Assembly (NCBI RefSeq): GCF_001446935.1
Contig: NZ_LKKK01000012.1
Location: forward strand, 310,001-374,000
Reading direction: 5' to 3'
Origin: Pseudomonas sp. TTU2014-080ASC
GTDB lineage: Bacteria > Pseudomonadota > Gammaproteobacteria > Pseudomonadales > Pseudomonadaceae
Length of the DNA: 64,000 bases
Positions 10,153 to 20,108 of this stretch are shown in pieces. Position 1 is the stretch's first letter, and each line of letters begins with the position of its first letter. The notes under the pieces were generated by a model. That model was given only the letters and a program-made list of their open reading frames with translations. It was not told the origin of the DNA and searched no databases. The translations under genes were made by a program, and so were the position numbers.

Positions 10153-11247
10153 TTAACGACCGGATTTGATCTTGGTCCAGCTGCGGGTCATCAAACGCTG
10201 AGCGTTGGCTGGCAGATCCGGGAAGGTGTAGATCTTGGCCATAGTTTCAGCGTTCGGATAAATACCCGGGTCGTTGCGCAGGACTTCATCGACCAGCGGA
10301 GTGGCAGCTGCGTTGCCATTCGGGAACTGGGTGTAGTTACTGATGTTGGCCATCACTTCCGGCTTCATCAGGTAGTTGAGGAACACATGAGCCTCTTCGA
10401 CGTTTTTCGCATCAGCTGGGATGGCGAGCATGTCGAAGAAACTGCCAGCACCTTCTTTAGGGATGCTGTAGGAAATGTTCACGCCGTTCTTGGCTTCTTC
10501 AGCACGGGACTTGGACTGATACAGGTCACCCGAGTAACCGACGGCCATACAGATGTTGCCGTTAGCCAGGTCGCCGATGTACTTGGAGCTGTGGAAGTAG
10601 GAGATCGAAGAGCGGATCGACAGGAACAGCTCTTCAGCTTTCTTCAGTTCTTCCGGCTTGGTGCTGTCCGGCTTGAAGCCCAGGTAGTTCAGCGCCGCTG
10701 GCAGAATCTCGGTTGGGGAGTCCAGGAAGGTTACGCCGCAGTCTTTCAGCTTGGCGATATTTTCCGGCTTAAACACGATGTCCCAGCTATCAACCGGCAC
10801 GTCGCCCAGAGCAGCCTTCACCTTGTCTACGTTGTAGCCCAGGCCAATGGTGCCCCACATGTATGGGATGGAGTACTGGCTGCCCGGATCGCTTGGGTCC
10901 AGTGCGTGCAGCAGGTTCTTGTCGAGGTTCTCCCAGTTTGGCAGCTTGGACTTGTCCAGCTTCTGGAAAACACCGGCTTTGATCTGCTTAGCCAGGAATG
11001 GGTTGGACGGCACCACGATGTCGTAGCCCGAGCTGCCCGCCAGCAGTTTGGCTTCCAGGGTTTCGTTGCTGTCAAAGACGTCATAAACGACCTTGATGCC
11101 GGTTTCTTTCTGGAAGTTTTCCAGAGTGTCTTCGGCAATGTAATCAGACCAGTTGTAAACGTGCAGAACTTTATCTTCTGCAACTGCGTTACCTGCAACA
11201 GCGGCCGCCAAAGACACGGCAAGAAGGGTTTTGCTGACTTTACTCAT
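10153..11247 (-). CDS. spuD: Periplasmic polyamine-binding protein SpuD
   Basis: This 364-residue PotF-family binding protein is a close paralogue of the next gene. Its signal peptide is [25 protein letters not shown], followed by [25 protein letters not shown]. The C-terminus [13 protein letters not shown] is nearly identical to that of SpuE, pointing to tandem duplication. The start at 11247 is chosen over an upstream one at 11439 because of AGGAG at proper spacing and the clean signal peptide. By position it corresponds to the putrescine-binding SpuD. Confidence 0.92.
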   Translation of the reverse strand: MSKVSKTLLAVSLAAAVAGNAVAEDKVLHVYNWSDYIAEDTLENFQKETGIKVVYDVFDSNETLEAKLLAGSSGYDIVVPSNPFLAKQIKAGVFQKLDKSKLPNWENLDKNLLHALDPSDPGSQYSIPYMWGTIGLGYNVDKVKAALGDVPVDSWDIVFKPENIAKLKDCGVTFLDSPTEILPAALNYLGFKPDSTKPEELKKAEELFLSIRSSISYFHSSKYIGDLANGNICMAVGYSGDLYQSKSRAEEAKNGVNISYSIPKEGAGSFFDMLAIPADAKNVEEAHVFLNYLMKPEVMANISNYTQFPNGNAAATPLVDEVLRNDPGIYPNAETMAKIYTFPDLPANAQRLMTRSWTKIKSGR

Positions 11248-11277
11248 GCATACAGCTCCTGTTGTTGTAGTCGTAGA

Positions 11278-11310
11278 CCGGAAAAGCGCGCTCATTACGC
11301 ACCTTTCCGG
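11278..11310 (-). other. Intercistronic inverted repeat, spuC-spuD
   Basis: CCGGAAA and TTTCCGG flank 19 bases in the 155-base gap between spuC and spuD. This is the widest gap in the operon and could also hold an internal promoter. I saw no convincing -35/-10 pair. Confidence 0.45.
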
Positions 11311-11402
11311 TGGGCCTGACGCACGCATTGGCGCAGTCTGGCAAGGTCCTTGTCTGGTGACAACATTCAGATATAAGCAAATGAAAATAAAGGATAAATC
11401 CC

Positions 11403-12773
11403 TTACTTCAGAACCTCTGCTGCTGTCAGATCCAGACACTTGCGAGCCTTCTCCACCAGCTCGTCAATCTCAGCATGGCTGATAACCAACGGTGGCGAAA
11501 TGATCATGGTGTCCCCCACTGCTCGCATGATCAGGCCATTGTTGAAGCAATGACCACGGCAAATCATTCCAACTGCCTTATCGGCCGGATAGCGCGTGCG
11601 GGTGGTTTTGTCTTTTACCAGTTCAATGGCACCCAACATGCCAACTCCACGCACCTCTCCAACCAGCGGGTGATCACTCAGCTCACGTAAACGTTTCTGC
11701 AAGTACGGTGCCGTTTCTGCCTTAACCCGTTCAACAATTTTTTCTTCCTGCAAAATTCGCAGGTTTTCCAGGCCGACAGCCGCGGCCACCGGATGCCCTG
11801 AATAGGTGAAACCGTGGTTGAAATCGCCGCCCTCATTCAGCACCGCGACGATATCGTCACGTACCACCAAGCCTCCCATTGGGATGTAGCCCGAAGTCAG
11901 GCCTTTGGCGATGGTCATCATGTGCGGGGTATTACCGAAATAGTCGCTGCCGAACCATTCGCCGGTACGACCAAAACCGCAGATCACTTCATCGGCAATA
12001 AAGAGGATGTCGTACTTGGCAAGAATCTCGCGAATGCGCGGCCAGTAGGTTTCTGGCGGAATGATGACTCCACCGGCTCCCTGAATCGGCTCGGCAATAA
12101 AGGCGGCAACATTCTCTTCGCCCACCTCAAGAATCTTCTTCTCGAGCTGATCAGCCGCCCAGATACCAAACTCGGCCGGAGTCATATCGCCGCCTTCGCC
12201 GAACCAGTATGGCTGCGGAATATGGACGATGCCCGGAATCGGCAGATCGCCCTGCTCGTGCATATAAGTCATGCCGCCCAGGCTCGCACCTGCAACGGTC
12301 GAACCGTGGTAGCCGTTGATACGGCTGATAAAAACCTTCTTATTAGGCTTACCCTTGAGTGCCCAATAATGGCGCACCATACGCAGCATGGTGTCATTGC
12401 CTTCAGAACCCGAACCGGTGAAGAACACATGGTTCATCCCTTCAGGGGTCAGTTTTGAAATTTCTTTGGCCAGTTCCAACGCCGGTGGCGTGGCGGTCTG
12501 GAAAAACATGTTGTAGTACGGCAATTCCTGCATCTGGCGATAAGCTGCGTCGGCCAGTTCTTTACGGCCATAACCAACCGCAACACACCACAGGCCGGCC
12601 ATCGCATCGAGGATTTTCTTGCCCTCGCTGTCCCACAGATAGACGCCCTCAGCCTTGGTAATGATGCGCGGGCCATTCTCTGACAACTGTTTAAAGTCAC
12701 TGAAAGGGGCCAGATGATGCTCACGGCTCATCGCCTGCCATTCACGGGTTTTCGGGTTTACTTGCTCGCTCAT
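11403..12773 (-). CDS. spuC: Polyamine:pyruvate/putrescine aminotransferase SpuC
   Basis: This 456-residue class III PLP aminotransferase moves the amino group of putrescine and other polyamines to pyruvate. Visible marks are [20 protein letters not shown] (cofactor phosphate region) and [20 protein letters not shown] (the Asp that contacts the PLP ring). The Schiff-base lysine is in [17 protein letters not shown]. It lies in the spu operon between spuB and spuD and gives a direct transamination route parallel to gamma-glutamylation. Confidence 0.94.
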   Translation of the reverse strand: MSEQVNPKTREWQAMSREHHLAPFSDFKQLSENGPRIITKAEGVYLWDSEGKKILDAMAGLWCVAVGYGRKELADAAYRQMQELPYYNMFFQTATPPALELAKEISKLTPEGMNHVFFTGSGSEGNDTMLRMVRHYWALKGKPNKKVFISRINGYHGSTVAGASLGGMTYMHEQGDLPIPGIVHIPQPYWFGEGGDMTPAEFGIWAADQLEKKILEVGEENVAAFIAEPIQGAGGVIIPPETYWPRIREILAKYDILFIADEVICGFGRTGEWFGSDYFGNTPHMMTIAKGLTSGYIPMGGLVVRDDIVAVLNEGGDFNHGFTYSGHPVAAAVGLENLRILQEEKIVERVKAETAPYLQKRLRELSDHPLVGEVRGVGMLGAIELVKDKTTRTRYPADKAVGMICRGHCFNNGLIMRAVGDTMIISPPLVISHAEIDELVEKARKCLDLTAAEVLK

Positions 12774-12817
12774 AACAACACCTTTCCAAACAGGTCATAC
12801 AGCGGCCTGATGATGAG

Positions 12818-12844
12818 GGCTGGCGCGCAGTAACCGCGCCAGCC
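12818..12844 (-). other. Intercistronic hairpin, spuB-spuC
   Basis: GGCTGGCGCG and CGCGCCAGCC form a perfect 10-bp, very GC-rich stem around a 7-base loop. No T-run follows on the transcribed strand. Confidence 0.6.
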
Positions 12845-12852
12845 TTTGGGGC

Positions 12853-14211
12853 TTATACAGACAGCAGCAGGAACTCACGCTCCCAGGAGCTGATCACCCG
12901 GTTGTAGTTCTCGTGCTCGGCGCGTTTAACCGCCACGTAGCCACGGATGAACTTCTCGCCCAGATATTTCTCGGCATCCTTACAGGCTTCCATACGCTCC
13001 AGCGCACTTTCGATAGTGACTGGCAGGCGCAGGTTGCGGCGCTCATAACCACGACCTTTAACTGGTGCGCTCGGTTTCACATCACCGACCATGCCCATGT
13101 AGCCGCACAGCAGGCTGGCTGCGAGCACCAGATACGGGTTGGCATCAGCACCGGCGAGGCGGTTCTCCACACGGCGGTTTTGCGGCGTGGCTTCAGGCAC
13201 GCGCAATCCTACAGTGCGGTTTTCCTCACCCCACTCGACGTTAACCGGAGCGGAAGTGTCTGGCAGGAAGCGGCGGAACGAGTTGACGTTCGGGGCAAAC
13301 AGCGGCAGCAGCTCAGGGATGTACTTCTGCAAACCACCAATGTGCTGCATAAACAGCTCACTCATGGTGCCGTCCGGATTGGAGAACAGGTTCTTACCGG
13401 TTTTGATGTCCACCACACTCTGGTGGATGTGCATGGCGCTGCCTGGCTGATCGGTGATCGGCTTGGCCATAAAGGTCGCCGCGACGTCATGCTTCAGGGC
13501 GGCTTCACGCATGGTGCGTTTGAACACCAGGATCTGGTCAGCCAGGTGCAGGGCATCGCCGTGACGGAAGTTGATTTCCATCTGCGCCGGGCCTTCCTCG
13601 TGGATCAGGGTATCCAGATCCAAGCCCTGCATCTCACACCAGTCGTACATGTCTTCGAATAGTGGGTCGAATTCGTTAGCCGCATCAATAGAGAACGATT
13701 GACGACCGGTTTCCGGGCGGCCGGAGCGGCCAACCGGCGCCACCAGCGGGAAGTCCGGGTCACTGTTGCGCTTGGTCAGGTAAAACTCCATTTCCGGCGC
13801 AACGATTGGCTTCCAGCCTTTATCGGCGTACAGCTTAAGGACGTTCTTAAGGATGTTGCGGGGAGACAGCTCAATAGGCCGGCCCTGCTTATCAAAGGTG
13901 TCGTGAATCACCATCGCAGTCGGCTCGATAGCCCACGGCACCAGGAAGACAGCGTTCTCGTCGGGGCGGCAGAACATATCAATGTCAGCCTCGTCGAGCA
14001 GCTCATAGTAGATATCGTCGTCGACATAGTCGCCCGTTACAGTCTGCAGCAGCACACTTTCGGGCAGGCGCATGCCTTTTTCGTCGAGGAACTTATTGGT
14101 CGGCGAAATCTTACCGCGGGCAATGCCGGTAAGGTCGCTGATCAGACATTCAACTTCGGTGATTTTGCGTTCTTTCAGCCAGCTCGAAAGCTGGTCTAAT
14201 TTGGTACTCAT
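12853..14211 (-). CDS. spuB: Gamma-glutamylpolyamine synthetase SpuB
   Basis: This 452-residue glutamine-synthetase-like ligase joins glutamate to polyamines (PuuA/Pau type). The start at 14211 gives MSTKLDQLSSWLKERKITEVECL, the usual opening. An upstream ATG at 14280 would run into spuA and the hairpin. Ligase marks include VAPEMEFYLTKRN (metal-binding Glu), GPAQMEINFRHGDAL and FMAKPITDQPGSAMHIHQS, followed by NRTVGLRVPEATPQNRRVENRLAGADANPYL. It is a paralogue of SpuI across the divergent promoter region. Confidence 0.93.
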   Translation of the reverse strand: MSTKLDQLSSWLKERKITEVECLISDLTGIARGKISPTNKFLDEKGMRLPESVLLQTVTGDYVDDDIYYELLDEADIDMFCRPDENAVFLVPWAIEPTAMVIHDTFDKQGRPIELSPRNILKNVLKLYADKGWKPIVAPEMEFYLTKRNSDPDFPLVAPVGRSGRPETGRQSFSIDAANEFDPLFEDMYDWCEMQGLDLDTLIHEEGPAQMEINFRHGDALHLADQILVFKRTMREAALKHDVAATFMAKPITDQPGSAMHIHQSVVDIKTGKNLFSNPDGTMSELFMQHIGGLQKYIPELLPLFAPNVNSFRRFLPDTSAPVNVEWGEENRTVGLRVPEATPQNRRVENRLAGADANPYLVLAASLLCGYMGMVGDVKPSAPVKGRGYERRNLRLPVTIESALERMEACKDAEKYLGEKFIRGYVAVKRAEHENYNRVISSWEREFLLLSV

Positions 14212-14231
14212 AGAGACCTCAGGGTTGGTGA

Positions 14232-14254
14232 GAACCGGCACCTGTCGCCGGTTC
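14232..14254 (-). other. Intercistronic hairpin, spuA-spuB
   Basis: GAACCGGC and GCCGGTTC form a perfect 8-bp stem around a 7-base loop, touching the spuA stop codon. Confidence 0.55.
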
Positions 14255-15005
14255 AGCGTTGCCCCGCCCTCTTCCTGCAAGCCTCACCAAAGGCCTGGAA
14301 GATGGCGAGATAATTCGGGTTAGATCGTACCTGCCACTCGGGGTGCCATTGCACCCCTACTGCAAAGGTTTTAGCACTTTCTATCGAGAATGCTTCGATC
14401 AACCCGTCAGGCGCCAAAGCTTCTACGCGAAGGCCCGGCGCCAGACGCTGAACGCCCTGGCCATGAATGGAGTTGATCTGGATTTCGTCCGGTAAACCCA
14501 GTCCAGCCAACACGCCACCGGGCTGAATATGCAGCGCGTGGCGCAGGCCGTATTGTTCTTCGGCCGGCAGGTTTTCCGGCTCACGGTGATCCATATAGCC
14601 ATCGACCTCGTGCACCTTTTGATGCAGCGAGCCGCCGAAGGCCACGTTCATTTCCTGAAAGCCACGACAGATGCCCAGTACGGGAATCCCTGCGTCGACT
14701 GCTGCTCTGATCAGCGGCAGCGTGGTGCTGTCGCGTGCGGGGTCGTGATGAGTGCCCGGATCGCTTGGCTCACCGGCATAATGGTATGGCTCAACATTAG
14801 AAGGGGAGCCGGGGAAAACCAGCCCGTCGAGCTGTTCAAGCAAGTAGGCCAAATCGATCTGATCGCCCAGTGCGGGAATGATCAGAGGCATTGCACCTGC
14901 TGCGTGCAGCACCGCCTGCAGATATTTGTCACCTGCGGTGTGATAAACATTGTGACCAATCAACTTGGTACAAGCACTGACGCCGATAATCGGCTGACGT
15001 GACAT
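14253..15005 (-). CDS. spuA: Gamma-glutamyl-GABA hydrolase-type class I amidotransferase SpuA
   Basis: This 250-residue peptidase C26 protein is of the PuuD type, which hydrolyses gamma-glutamyl-GABA or related conjugates to release glutamate. The nucleophile Cys sits in VLGICRGFQEMNVAFGG and the catalytic His in FAVGVQWHPEWQV. The oxyanion region FPGSPSNVEP is also present. It is first in the spu operon and reads away from spuI across a 276-base gap. No strong Shine-Dalgarno site is seen before the ATG. Confidence 0.92.
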   Translation of the reverse strand: MSRQPIIGVSACTKLIGHNVYHTAGDKYLQAVLHAAGAMPLIIPALGDQIDLAYLLEQLDGLVFPGSPSNVEPYHYAGEPSDPGTHHDPARDSTTLPLIRAAVDAGIPVLGICRGFQEMNVAFGGSLHQKVHEVDGYMDHREPENLPAEEQYGLRHALHIQPGGVLAGLGLPDEIQINSIHGQGVQRLAPGLRVEALAPDGLIEAFSIESAKTFAVGVQWHPEWQVRSNPNYLAIFQAFGEACRKRAGQR

Positions 15006-15281
15006 GGGACACCCGTTTTATAGCTGTTATGGGTTTGACCCGAGCTTAGCCTTGTTCATTTTTTTACACAATAGTCACATAAAAATCTGAACACACCCCG
15101 GTTAACCCCCCGGCAAACTCAACACAGACAGCTATTTGACGGCCCTTCTCCGCCCCAAAACCGGCCACCACGCCCCATAACAGGGCAAAAATAGCCTTAC
15201 TTGACAGCATATTGCGTTTACGATTGACTCAACCCCGTGCGATTGCATGATTGATATATTTAACAAAAAAGGTGTTGCATC
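15006..15281. promoter_or_regulatory. Divergent promoter region spuA / spuI
   Basis: This 276-base gap must hold the promoters for the spu operon and for spuI, which point away from each other. It is AT-rich at both ends. TTGACA at about 15200 and TTGACT at about 15223 are possible -35 elements toward spuI, but no good -10 follows at 17 bases. No sigma-54 site was found on either strand. Confidence 0.45.
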
Positions 15282-16661
15282 ATGTCGGTACCCCCGCGTG
15301 CCGTTCAGCTTAACGAAGCGAACGCGTTCCTTAAGGAACATCCTGAGGTCCAGTTCGTCGACCTTCTTATTGCAGATATGAATGGGGTGGTGCGAGGCAA
15401 ACGCATTGATCGAAATGCCCTGCACAAAGTGTACGAAAAAGGCATCAACCTTCCGGCGTCACTCTTCGCCCTCGACATTAACGGCTCAACTGTAGAAAGC
15501 ACCGGCCTCGGCCTGGACATCGGTGATGCCGACCGTATCTGTTTCCCTATTCCCAATACCCTGTGCAATGAGCCATGGCAGAAACGCCCTACCGCACAAC
15601 TGCTGATGACCATGCACGAACTGGACGGCACCCCGTTCTTCGCCGATCCACGTGAGGTATTGCGTCAGGTTGTAGAGAAATTCGACGAACTTGGCCTGCG
15701 CATTTGTGCAGCGTTTGAACTGGAGTTCTACCTGATTGACCAGGAGAACGTGAATGGCCGTCCACAGCCTCCACGCTCACCGATCTCCGGCAAGCGCCCG
15801 CACTCAACTCAGGTTTACCTGATCGACGATCTCGACGAATACGTCGACTGCCTGCAGGACATGCTCGAAGCCGCTAAGGAACAAGGCATTCCGGCAGACG
15901 CCATCGTCAAGGAAAGTGCCCCTGCGCAGTTTGAAGTGAACCTGCACCACGTTGAAGACGCGATCAAAGCGTGCGATTACGCCCTGCTGCTCAAGCGTCT
16001 GATCAAGAACATTGCCTACGACCACGAGATGGACTCGACCTTTATGGCCAAGCCCTACCCGGGTCAAGCCGGTAATGGTCTGCATGTGCATATCTCGCTG
16101 CTCGATAAAAAGACCGGCAAGAACATCTTTGCTTCTGAAGATCCGCTGCAGAGCGAACCACTGCGCCATGCAGTCGGCGGCATCCTCGACACGCTCTCTG
16201 CATCTATGGCATTCCTCTGCCCGAACGTAAACTCGTACCGCCGCTTTGGCGCACAGTTCTACGTGCCTAACGCACCGAGCTGGGCACTGGATAACCGTAC
16301 GGTTGCTGTACGCGTACCAACCGGCAGCCCGGATTCCATCCGCATTGAGCACAGGGTAGCGGGCGCTGACGCCAACCCATACCTGATGCTGGCGTCGATT
16401 CTGGCGGGCATTCACCACGGTCTGACTAACAAGATTGATCCAGGCGAGCCAATTGAAGGCAACTCCTACGAGCAACTTGAGCCCAGCCTGCCGAACAACT
16501 TGCGCGACGCCCTGCGTGAGCTGGATGACAGCGAAGTCCTGAACAAATACATCAGCCCCAAATACATCGACATTTTTGTCGCCTGCAAAGAGGCTGAACT
16601 GCAAGAGTTCGAGACAACCATCTCCGATCTGGAGTACAACTGGTACTTGCATACTGTCTGA
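15282..16661 (+). CDS. spuI: Gamma-glutamylpolyamine synthetase SpuI
   Basis: This 459-residue glutamine-synthetase-family ligase is a paralogue of SpuB. It opens MSVPPRAVQLNEANAFLKEH. Catalytic regions are AAFELEFYLIDQENV, APAQFEVNLHHVEDA and FMAKPYPGQAGNGLHVHIS, followed by RTVAVRVPTGSPDSIRIEHRVAGADANPYLML. It starts polyamine catabolism by gamma-glutamylation alongside SpuB. The position opposite spuA matches the P. aeruginosa locus. An AAGGTG lies 8 bases before the ATG. Confidence 0.92.
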   Translation: MSVPPRAVQLNEANAFLKEHPEVQFVDLLIADMNGVVRGKRIDRNALHKVYEKGINLPASLFALDINGSTVESTGLGLDIGDADRICFPIPNTLCNEPWQKRPTAQLLMTMHELDGTPFFADPREVLRQVVEKFDELGLRICAAFELEFYLIDQENVNGRPQPPRSPISGKRPHSTQVYLIDDLDEYVDCLQDMLEAAKEQGIPADAIVKESAPAQFEVNLHHVEDAIKACDYALLLKRLIKNIAYDHEMDSTFMAKPYPGQAGNGLHVHISLLDKKTGKNIFASEDPLQSEPLRHAVGGILDTLSASMAFLCPNVNSYRRFGAQFYVPNAPSWALDNRTVAVRVPTGSPDSIRIEHRVAGADANPYLMLASILAGIHHGLTNKIDPGEPIEGNSYEQLEPSLPNNLRDALRELDDSEVLNKYISPKYIDIFVACKEAELQEFETTISDLEYNWYLHTV

Positions 16662-16670
16662 CATGATCCC

Positions 16671-16700
16671 GACGCCGGTTTAATAAACCGGCGTTTTCTT
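16671..16700 (+). terminator. Terminator after spuI
   Basis: ACGCCGGTTTA pairs with TAAACCGGCGT, with a very short loop and TTTTCTT following, ten bases after the spuI stop. Confidence 0.8.
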
Positions 16701-16786
16701 ATGGAAATCTGCTTCATGTCATGAAACCGGAAGGTATGAGAACGTAATCTGTCACATTCCCCTGAATCGCTCCTAAGGAGAACCCG

Positions 16787-17845
16787 ATGCTTCGCCTCGC
16801 TGTCCCGCTGCTGTTCGCTATGACACCGCTGCTGAGTTGTGCTGAAGAGGTAATCCGCGTTTACAACTGGAACGACTATATCGCCCCACAAGTACTCACC
16901 GATTTCACCGCCCAGACCGGAATCAAGGTTGACTACCAGACCTTCAGCACCGCCGAAGAACTGGAAGCAGCCCTGAACAACGGCGAGCCTTACGACGTAG
17001 CTGTCGCGCAGCACAACTCACTGCCGATGCTGATCGAAAAGAAGCTGATCCAACCGCTCGACCAGACCCTGCTGCCCAACCGCACCCATATCGACAAGCA
17101 GCTGCTGAGCAACCTCATTGCCCTGGACCCCAACAACCAGCACGCCATGCCTTATCAATGGGGCGCAATGGGCCTTGCGATCAACGTCCCGAAAGCTGAA
17201 GCGGCGTACGGTGGGCCACTACCAGAAAGCTGGAGCGTGCTCTTTGACCCTGAACAGAACGCCCGCCTGGCCGGTTGCGGTGTCAGCGTACTGGACGCGC
17301 CGGACGAAGTACTCACCGTGCTGCTCAACTACCAGGGCTACAACCTCGCCCGCAGCGGCCGCAGCCGCATCGAGCGCAGCGCACGTCTGCTCGAAGCCAT
17401 CCGCCCGAATGTGCGCTACGTAGACAGCGAGCGCTATATCGATGACCTTAACGAAGGCAACCTGTGTGTGGCCGTGTCTTGGGTCGGTGATGCGCTGGTG
17501 GCCGCACAATCAGGCCAGCCCGTGCGATTCGTGATTCCTCAGGAAGGCTCCGTGCTGTTTATCGACAACATGGTGATTCCTGCCCAATCGGCCCGTCCTG
17601 ACCTTGCCCACACCTTCATCAACTACCTGATGGATCCTAAGGTCGCCGCCAAGACTACCGCCGAAACCCTGTATCCGAGCGGTAACGCCCACGTCCGCGA
17701 GCACCTTGACGAGTCCCTGCGCAACCTACCAGACCTCTATCCGAGCCGGGAAACCAAGCGCCGCCTGTACACCCTGGAAACCCTGCCACAGAAACATCAG
17801 AGCGTCCGTGACCAAGTCTGGTCGCAGTTCCGCACTGACATCTGA
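16787..17845 (+). CDS. Polyamine-binding periplasmic protein, third paralogue
   Basis: This 352-residue PotD/PotF-family protein has the signal peptide MLRLAVPLLFAMTPLLSCAEE, followed by VIRVYNWNDYIAPQVLTDFTAQTGI. AAGGAG precedes the ATG. It is clearly diverged from SpuD/SpuE: the C-terminus lacks the SWTKIKSG ending and the middle is different. It corresponds by position to the extra binding protein found beyond spuI in P. aeruginosa. It has no transporter of its own nearby, so it may feed the SpuFGH channel or act as a sensor; both are inference. Confidence 0.88.
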   Translation: MLRLAVPLLFAMTPLLSCAEEVIRVYNWNDYIAPQVLTDFTAQTGIKVDYQTFSTAEELEAALNNGEPYDVAVAQHNSLPMLIEKKLIQPLDQTLLPNRTHIDKQLLSNLIALDPNNQHAMPYQWGAMGLAINVPKAEAAYGGPLPESWSVLFDPEQNARLAGCGVSVLDAPDEVLTVLLNYQGYNLARSGRSRIERSARLLEAIRPNVRYVDSERYIDDLNEGNLCVAVSWVGDALVAAQSGQPVRFVIPQEGSVLFIDNMVIPAQSARPDLAHTFINYLMDPKVAAKTTAETLYPSGNAHVREHLDESLRNLPDLYPSRETKRRLYTLETLPQKHQSVRDQVWSQFRTDI

Positions 17846-17860
17846 GCCCGGTAAACAAAC

Positions 17861-17902
17861 AAAAACGCCGCCAGCGGAATCCTCCCCTGGCGGCGTTTTT
17901 TG
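17861..17902. terminator. Bidirectional terminator between binding protein and CYTH-CHAD gene
   Basis: AACGCCGCCAG pairs with CTGGCGGCGTT around a 12-base loop, with A-run before and T-run after, between convergent genes. Confidence 0.85.
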
Positions 17903-17914
17903 TTAACAGCGTAC

Positions 17915-19279
17915 TTACTTAACCAGCTCGCGCCAGGCCTTCAACGACCCGATGATCTGCAGCTGAGTCATGCGCGCTTCCAGCACTTCGTCAGCAATTG
18001 CCTGCTGAGCCAACGCCTCCAGCTTGCCCATCTCTCCGTACAGGCGATCAACCTCAAGCACATCCAACACGTTACGAGCCAGACGCAGCCAAACCAGTAA
18101 TCGACCAATACGCGGCAGCTGTTCGGCCAGGTCCTCAGGCTGCTGCTGATAGCGACGCACCTGTAGTGCGGCGCCTTCCTCAGCAATCAACGTGGCCAGC
18201 CAGCTTCCCAGCGCCGCAACGCCTTGACGCTCACCACGGGCATTGCGCTGTTGAGTCCAGGCGCGCCCCAAGAACCAACGCGAAGCGGTCAGAGACAACA
18301 CTCCCCAGCGCACCGCCTGCAATTCAGCGGCAAACAGCTCAGGCGCCTGCTGACGCACCTGCTCATCCTGCTGACCGGCGCAAACCCGTGGGCGCCAATC
18401 CTGCAACAACGCATCAAGCATCTCCCTCAGATCATGGGAGCTGGCTCGCGGTGCCGCCTGGCCCAAGCTGCCGAGCAGTGCCCGCAGCTCGGACAGGCGC
18501 TCAACCCACTCCACCAGCAAGCGCCAGTGACCATTAAAACGATACTGCTCGGCCAGCCGCTGACTGCTGCCCAGCAAGTGCCAGCCCAGCGCCTGCACGC
18601 TGTCGTCCAACGTGGTCTCAGCACTCAGTTGCGGTAATGGCAGGTTCAGGCTGTAACTGGCGGAGTCGAACAGTCGATAGCCGCGCTCAGCCTTGCTGAT
18701 ATCGCATGGCATCAAGGGCAAGTCAGCCGCCAGCTCAGCGGCCAGTTCCAGCAGTGCAGCCGGATCGCCTTCACGCAACTCCAGCTCCAACTCGCAGATT
18801 TCTTCCTCACCTTCCCCTGCAATCACCTTCCCCAGATCCAGCGCAGCCTCAATCACCACCTTCGACTTGCCCCGGCCCCAGGCGATTTCGGCCTTCTCGC
18901 GAACAAAATCAGTGGTAAATATCGGCATCAACTGCTTCTTATCCAGATCAACCAGAGATGCAGGCCAGCAGCTGTCATCCAGCTTTTTCAAATCCAGCTT
19001 GGCCTTGCTCAGGTACCAGTCCCACTCATTGCGCTCGGACAGTCCGGCCACGCTCTGCCCCCGACTTTTCAGGGTCTGGATCACCTGCTCACCATCACGA
19101 CGCAGACGCAACGCCACCTTGGCCTGGGACAGATCACGGGCCGGCGTATCGAAATACTGATTAAACAACTCGCAACGCTGCCAGCCACTCTTGTTGCGCT
19201 TCTTCAGCAGCGGATGCTCGCGTAGCGCTGCCAGGGTTTCACGGCTGGCACGCAGTTTGATTTCGGTTTCTTTGTTCAT
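17915..19279 (-). CDS. CYTH and CHAD domain protein (YgiF-like triphosphatase)
   Basis: This 454-residue protein has an N-terminal CYTH domain (about residues 1-200) and a C-terminal CHAD helical domain (about 220-454). The CYTH signature ExExK reads ETEIK at residues 4-8. Basic residues follow in KVALRLRRDGEQVIQTLKSRG. E. coli YgiF with the same layout is an inorganic triphosphatase, and CHAD domains bind polyphosphate. The ATG at 19279 is chosen because it puts ExExK at the N-terminus. A phosphate-transport pair lies just upstream in the opposite direction. Confidence 0.88.
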   Translation of the reverse strand: MNKETEIKLRASRETLAALREHPLLKKRNKSGWQRCELFNQYFDTPARDLSQAKVALRLRRDGEQVIQTLKSRGQSVAGLSERNEWDWYLSKAKLDLKKLDDSCWPASLVDLDKKQLMPIFTTDFVREKAEIAWGRGKSKVVIEAALDLGKVIAGEGEEEICELELELREGDPAALLELAAELAADLPLMPCDISKAERGYRLFDSASYSLNLPLPQLSAETTLDDSVQALGWHLLGSSQRLAEQYRFNGHWRLLVEWVERLSELRALLGSLGQAAPRASSHDLREMLDALLQDWRPRVCAGQQDEQVRQQAPELFAAELQAVRWGVLSLTASRWFLGRAWTQQRNARGERQGVAALGSWLATLIAEEGAALQVRRYQQQPEDLAEQLPRIGRLLVWLRLARNVLDVLEVDRLYGEMGKLEALAQQAIADEVLEARMTQLQIIGSLKAWRELVK

Positions 19280-19355
19280 GATGATCAGGATCAACGCCTT
19301 TTACGAAATTGTGTCAGGTTAATTACACGCGGTGGCGAGGCTGAGGGGTGGCTCG

Positions 19356-19361
19356 TATAAT
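19356..19361 (+). promoter_or_regulatory. -10 element upstream of the DUF47-pit pair
   Basis: A perfect TATAAT lies 30 bases before the DUF47 start. The candidate -35 (TGGCGA, 17 bases upstream) is poor, so an activator may be needed. No Pho box was seen. Confidence 0.4.
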
Positions 19362-19391
19362 TAAAGCCTTTCAACCCCCTGGACATAACCT

Positions 19392-20069
19392 ATGCCTGCC
19401 AATCCATTTGCCAGCCTGTTTGGGCGCTCGCCGATTGGGCCAATGCAAAAACATTTTGCCAAGGCTCACGAGTGCGCAGCCAATCTGGTGCCTTTTTTCG
19501 AAGCCGTAATGGCTCAGGACTGGGCAAAAGTGGAAGAAATCCAGCAGTTCATGTCTGCGCTGGAGCACGAAGCCGACAAGCTCAAGAAGAGCGTGCGGAT
19601 TAATCTGCCTAAAAGCCTTTTCCTGCCTGTACCGCGCTCGGACCTGCTCGAACTGCTGAGTGTACAGGACAAAGTCGCCAACCGCGCCAAGGACATCGCT
19701 GGCCTTATGCTTGGCCGCGAGATGGCCATCCCACAACCGCTGCAACCGCTGATGCGCGCCTTTGTACAGCGCAGTGTAGATGCCAGTGCCCAGGCCCTGA
19801 AAGCCATGAACGAGCTGGATGAGCTGCTCGAAACCGGCTTTGGCGGGCGTGAAGCTGCCCTGGTTGAGTCAATGGTCATGGAGCTCGAGCAAATCGAACG
19901 TGACACCGACGCGATGCAAATCGAAGTGCGCCGTGCCCTGTTCAAACTGGAGAAGGATCTTCCTCCGGTCGACGTGATGTTCCTCTACAAGATCATCGAG
20001 TGGATCGGCGACGTAGCCGACCGCGCCGAGCGTGTCGGCAACCGACTGGAACAACTGTTGGCGCGTTAA
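19392..20069 (+). CDS. PhoU-like DUF47 (TIGR00153) phosphate transport regulator
   Basis: This 225-residue all-helical protein is of the DUF47/TIGR00153 family, related to PhoU. It reads MPANPFASLFGRSPIGPMQKHFAKAHECA and later IEWIGDVADRAERVGNRLEQLL, a family signature helix. Members are almost always encoded directly before a Pit transporter, as here (40 bases). They are thought to regulate Pit, but the mechanism is not known from sequence. Confidence 0.9.
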   Translation: MPANPFASLFGRSPIGPMQKHFAKAHECAANLVPFFEAVMAQDWAKVEEIQQFMSALEHEADKLKKSVRINLPKSLFLPVPRSDLLELLSVQDKVANRAKDIAGLMLGREMAIPQPLQPLMRAFVQRSVDASAQALKAMNELDELLETGFGGREAALVESMVMELEQIERDTDAMQIEVRRALFKLEKDLPPVDVMFLYKIIEWIGDVADRAERVGNRLEQLLAR

Positions 20070-20108
20070 GCGCCAGTCTCCTTTTTGGAATTCAGAGATT
20101 AACTAGCT

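Noticed and set aside
10387..11319. 310-residue ORF antisense to spuD
   Set aside because: Opposite a clear binding-protein gene, with no domain.
11339..11354. Sigma-54-like sequence TGGCAAG-GTCC-TTGTC in the spuC-spuD gap
   Set aside because: It points against the operon toward the end of spuC, and the -12 GC is replaced by GT.
15251..15264. FNR-like TTGAT-ATAT-TTAAC before spuI
   Set aside because: The second half-site has two mismatches to ATCAA, so it is not a credible Anr site.
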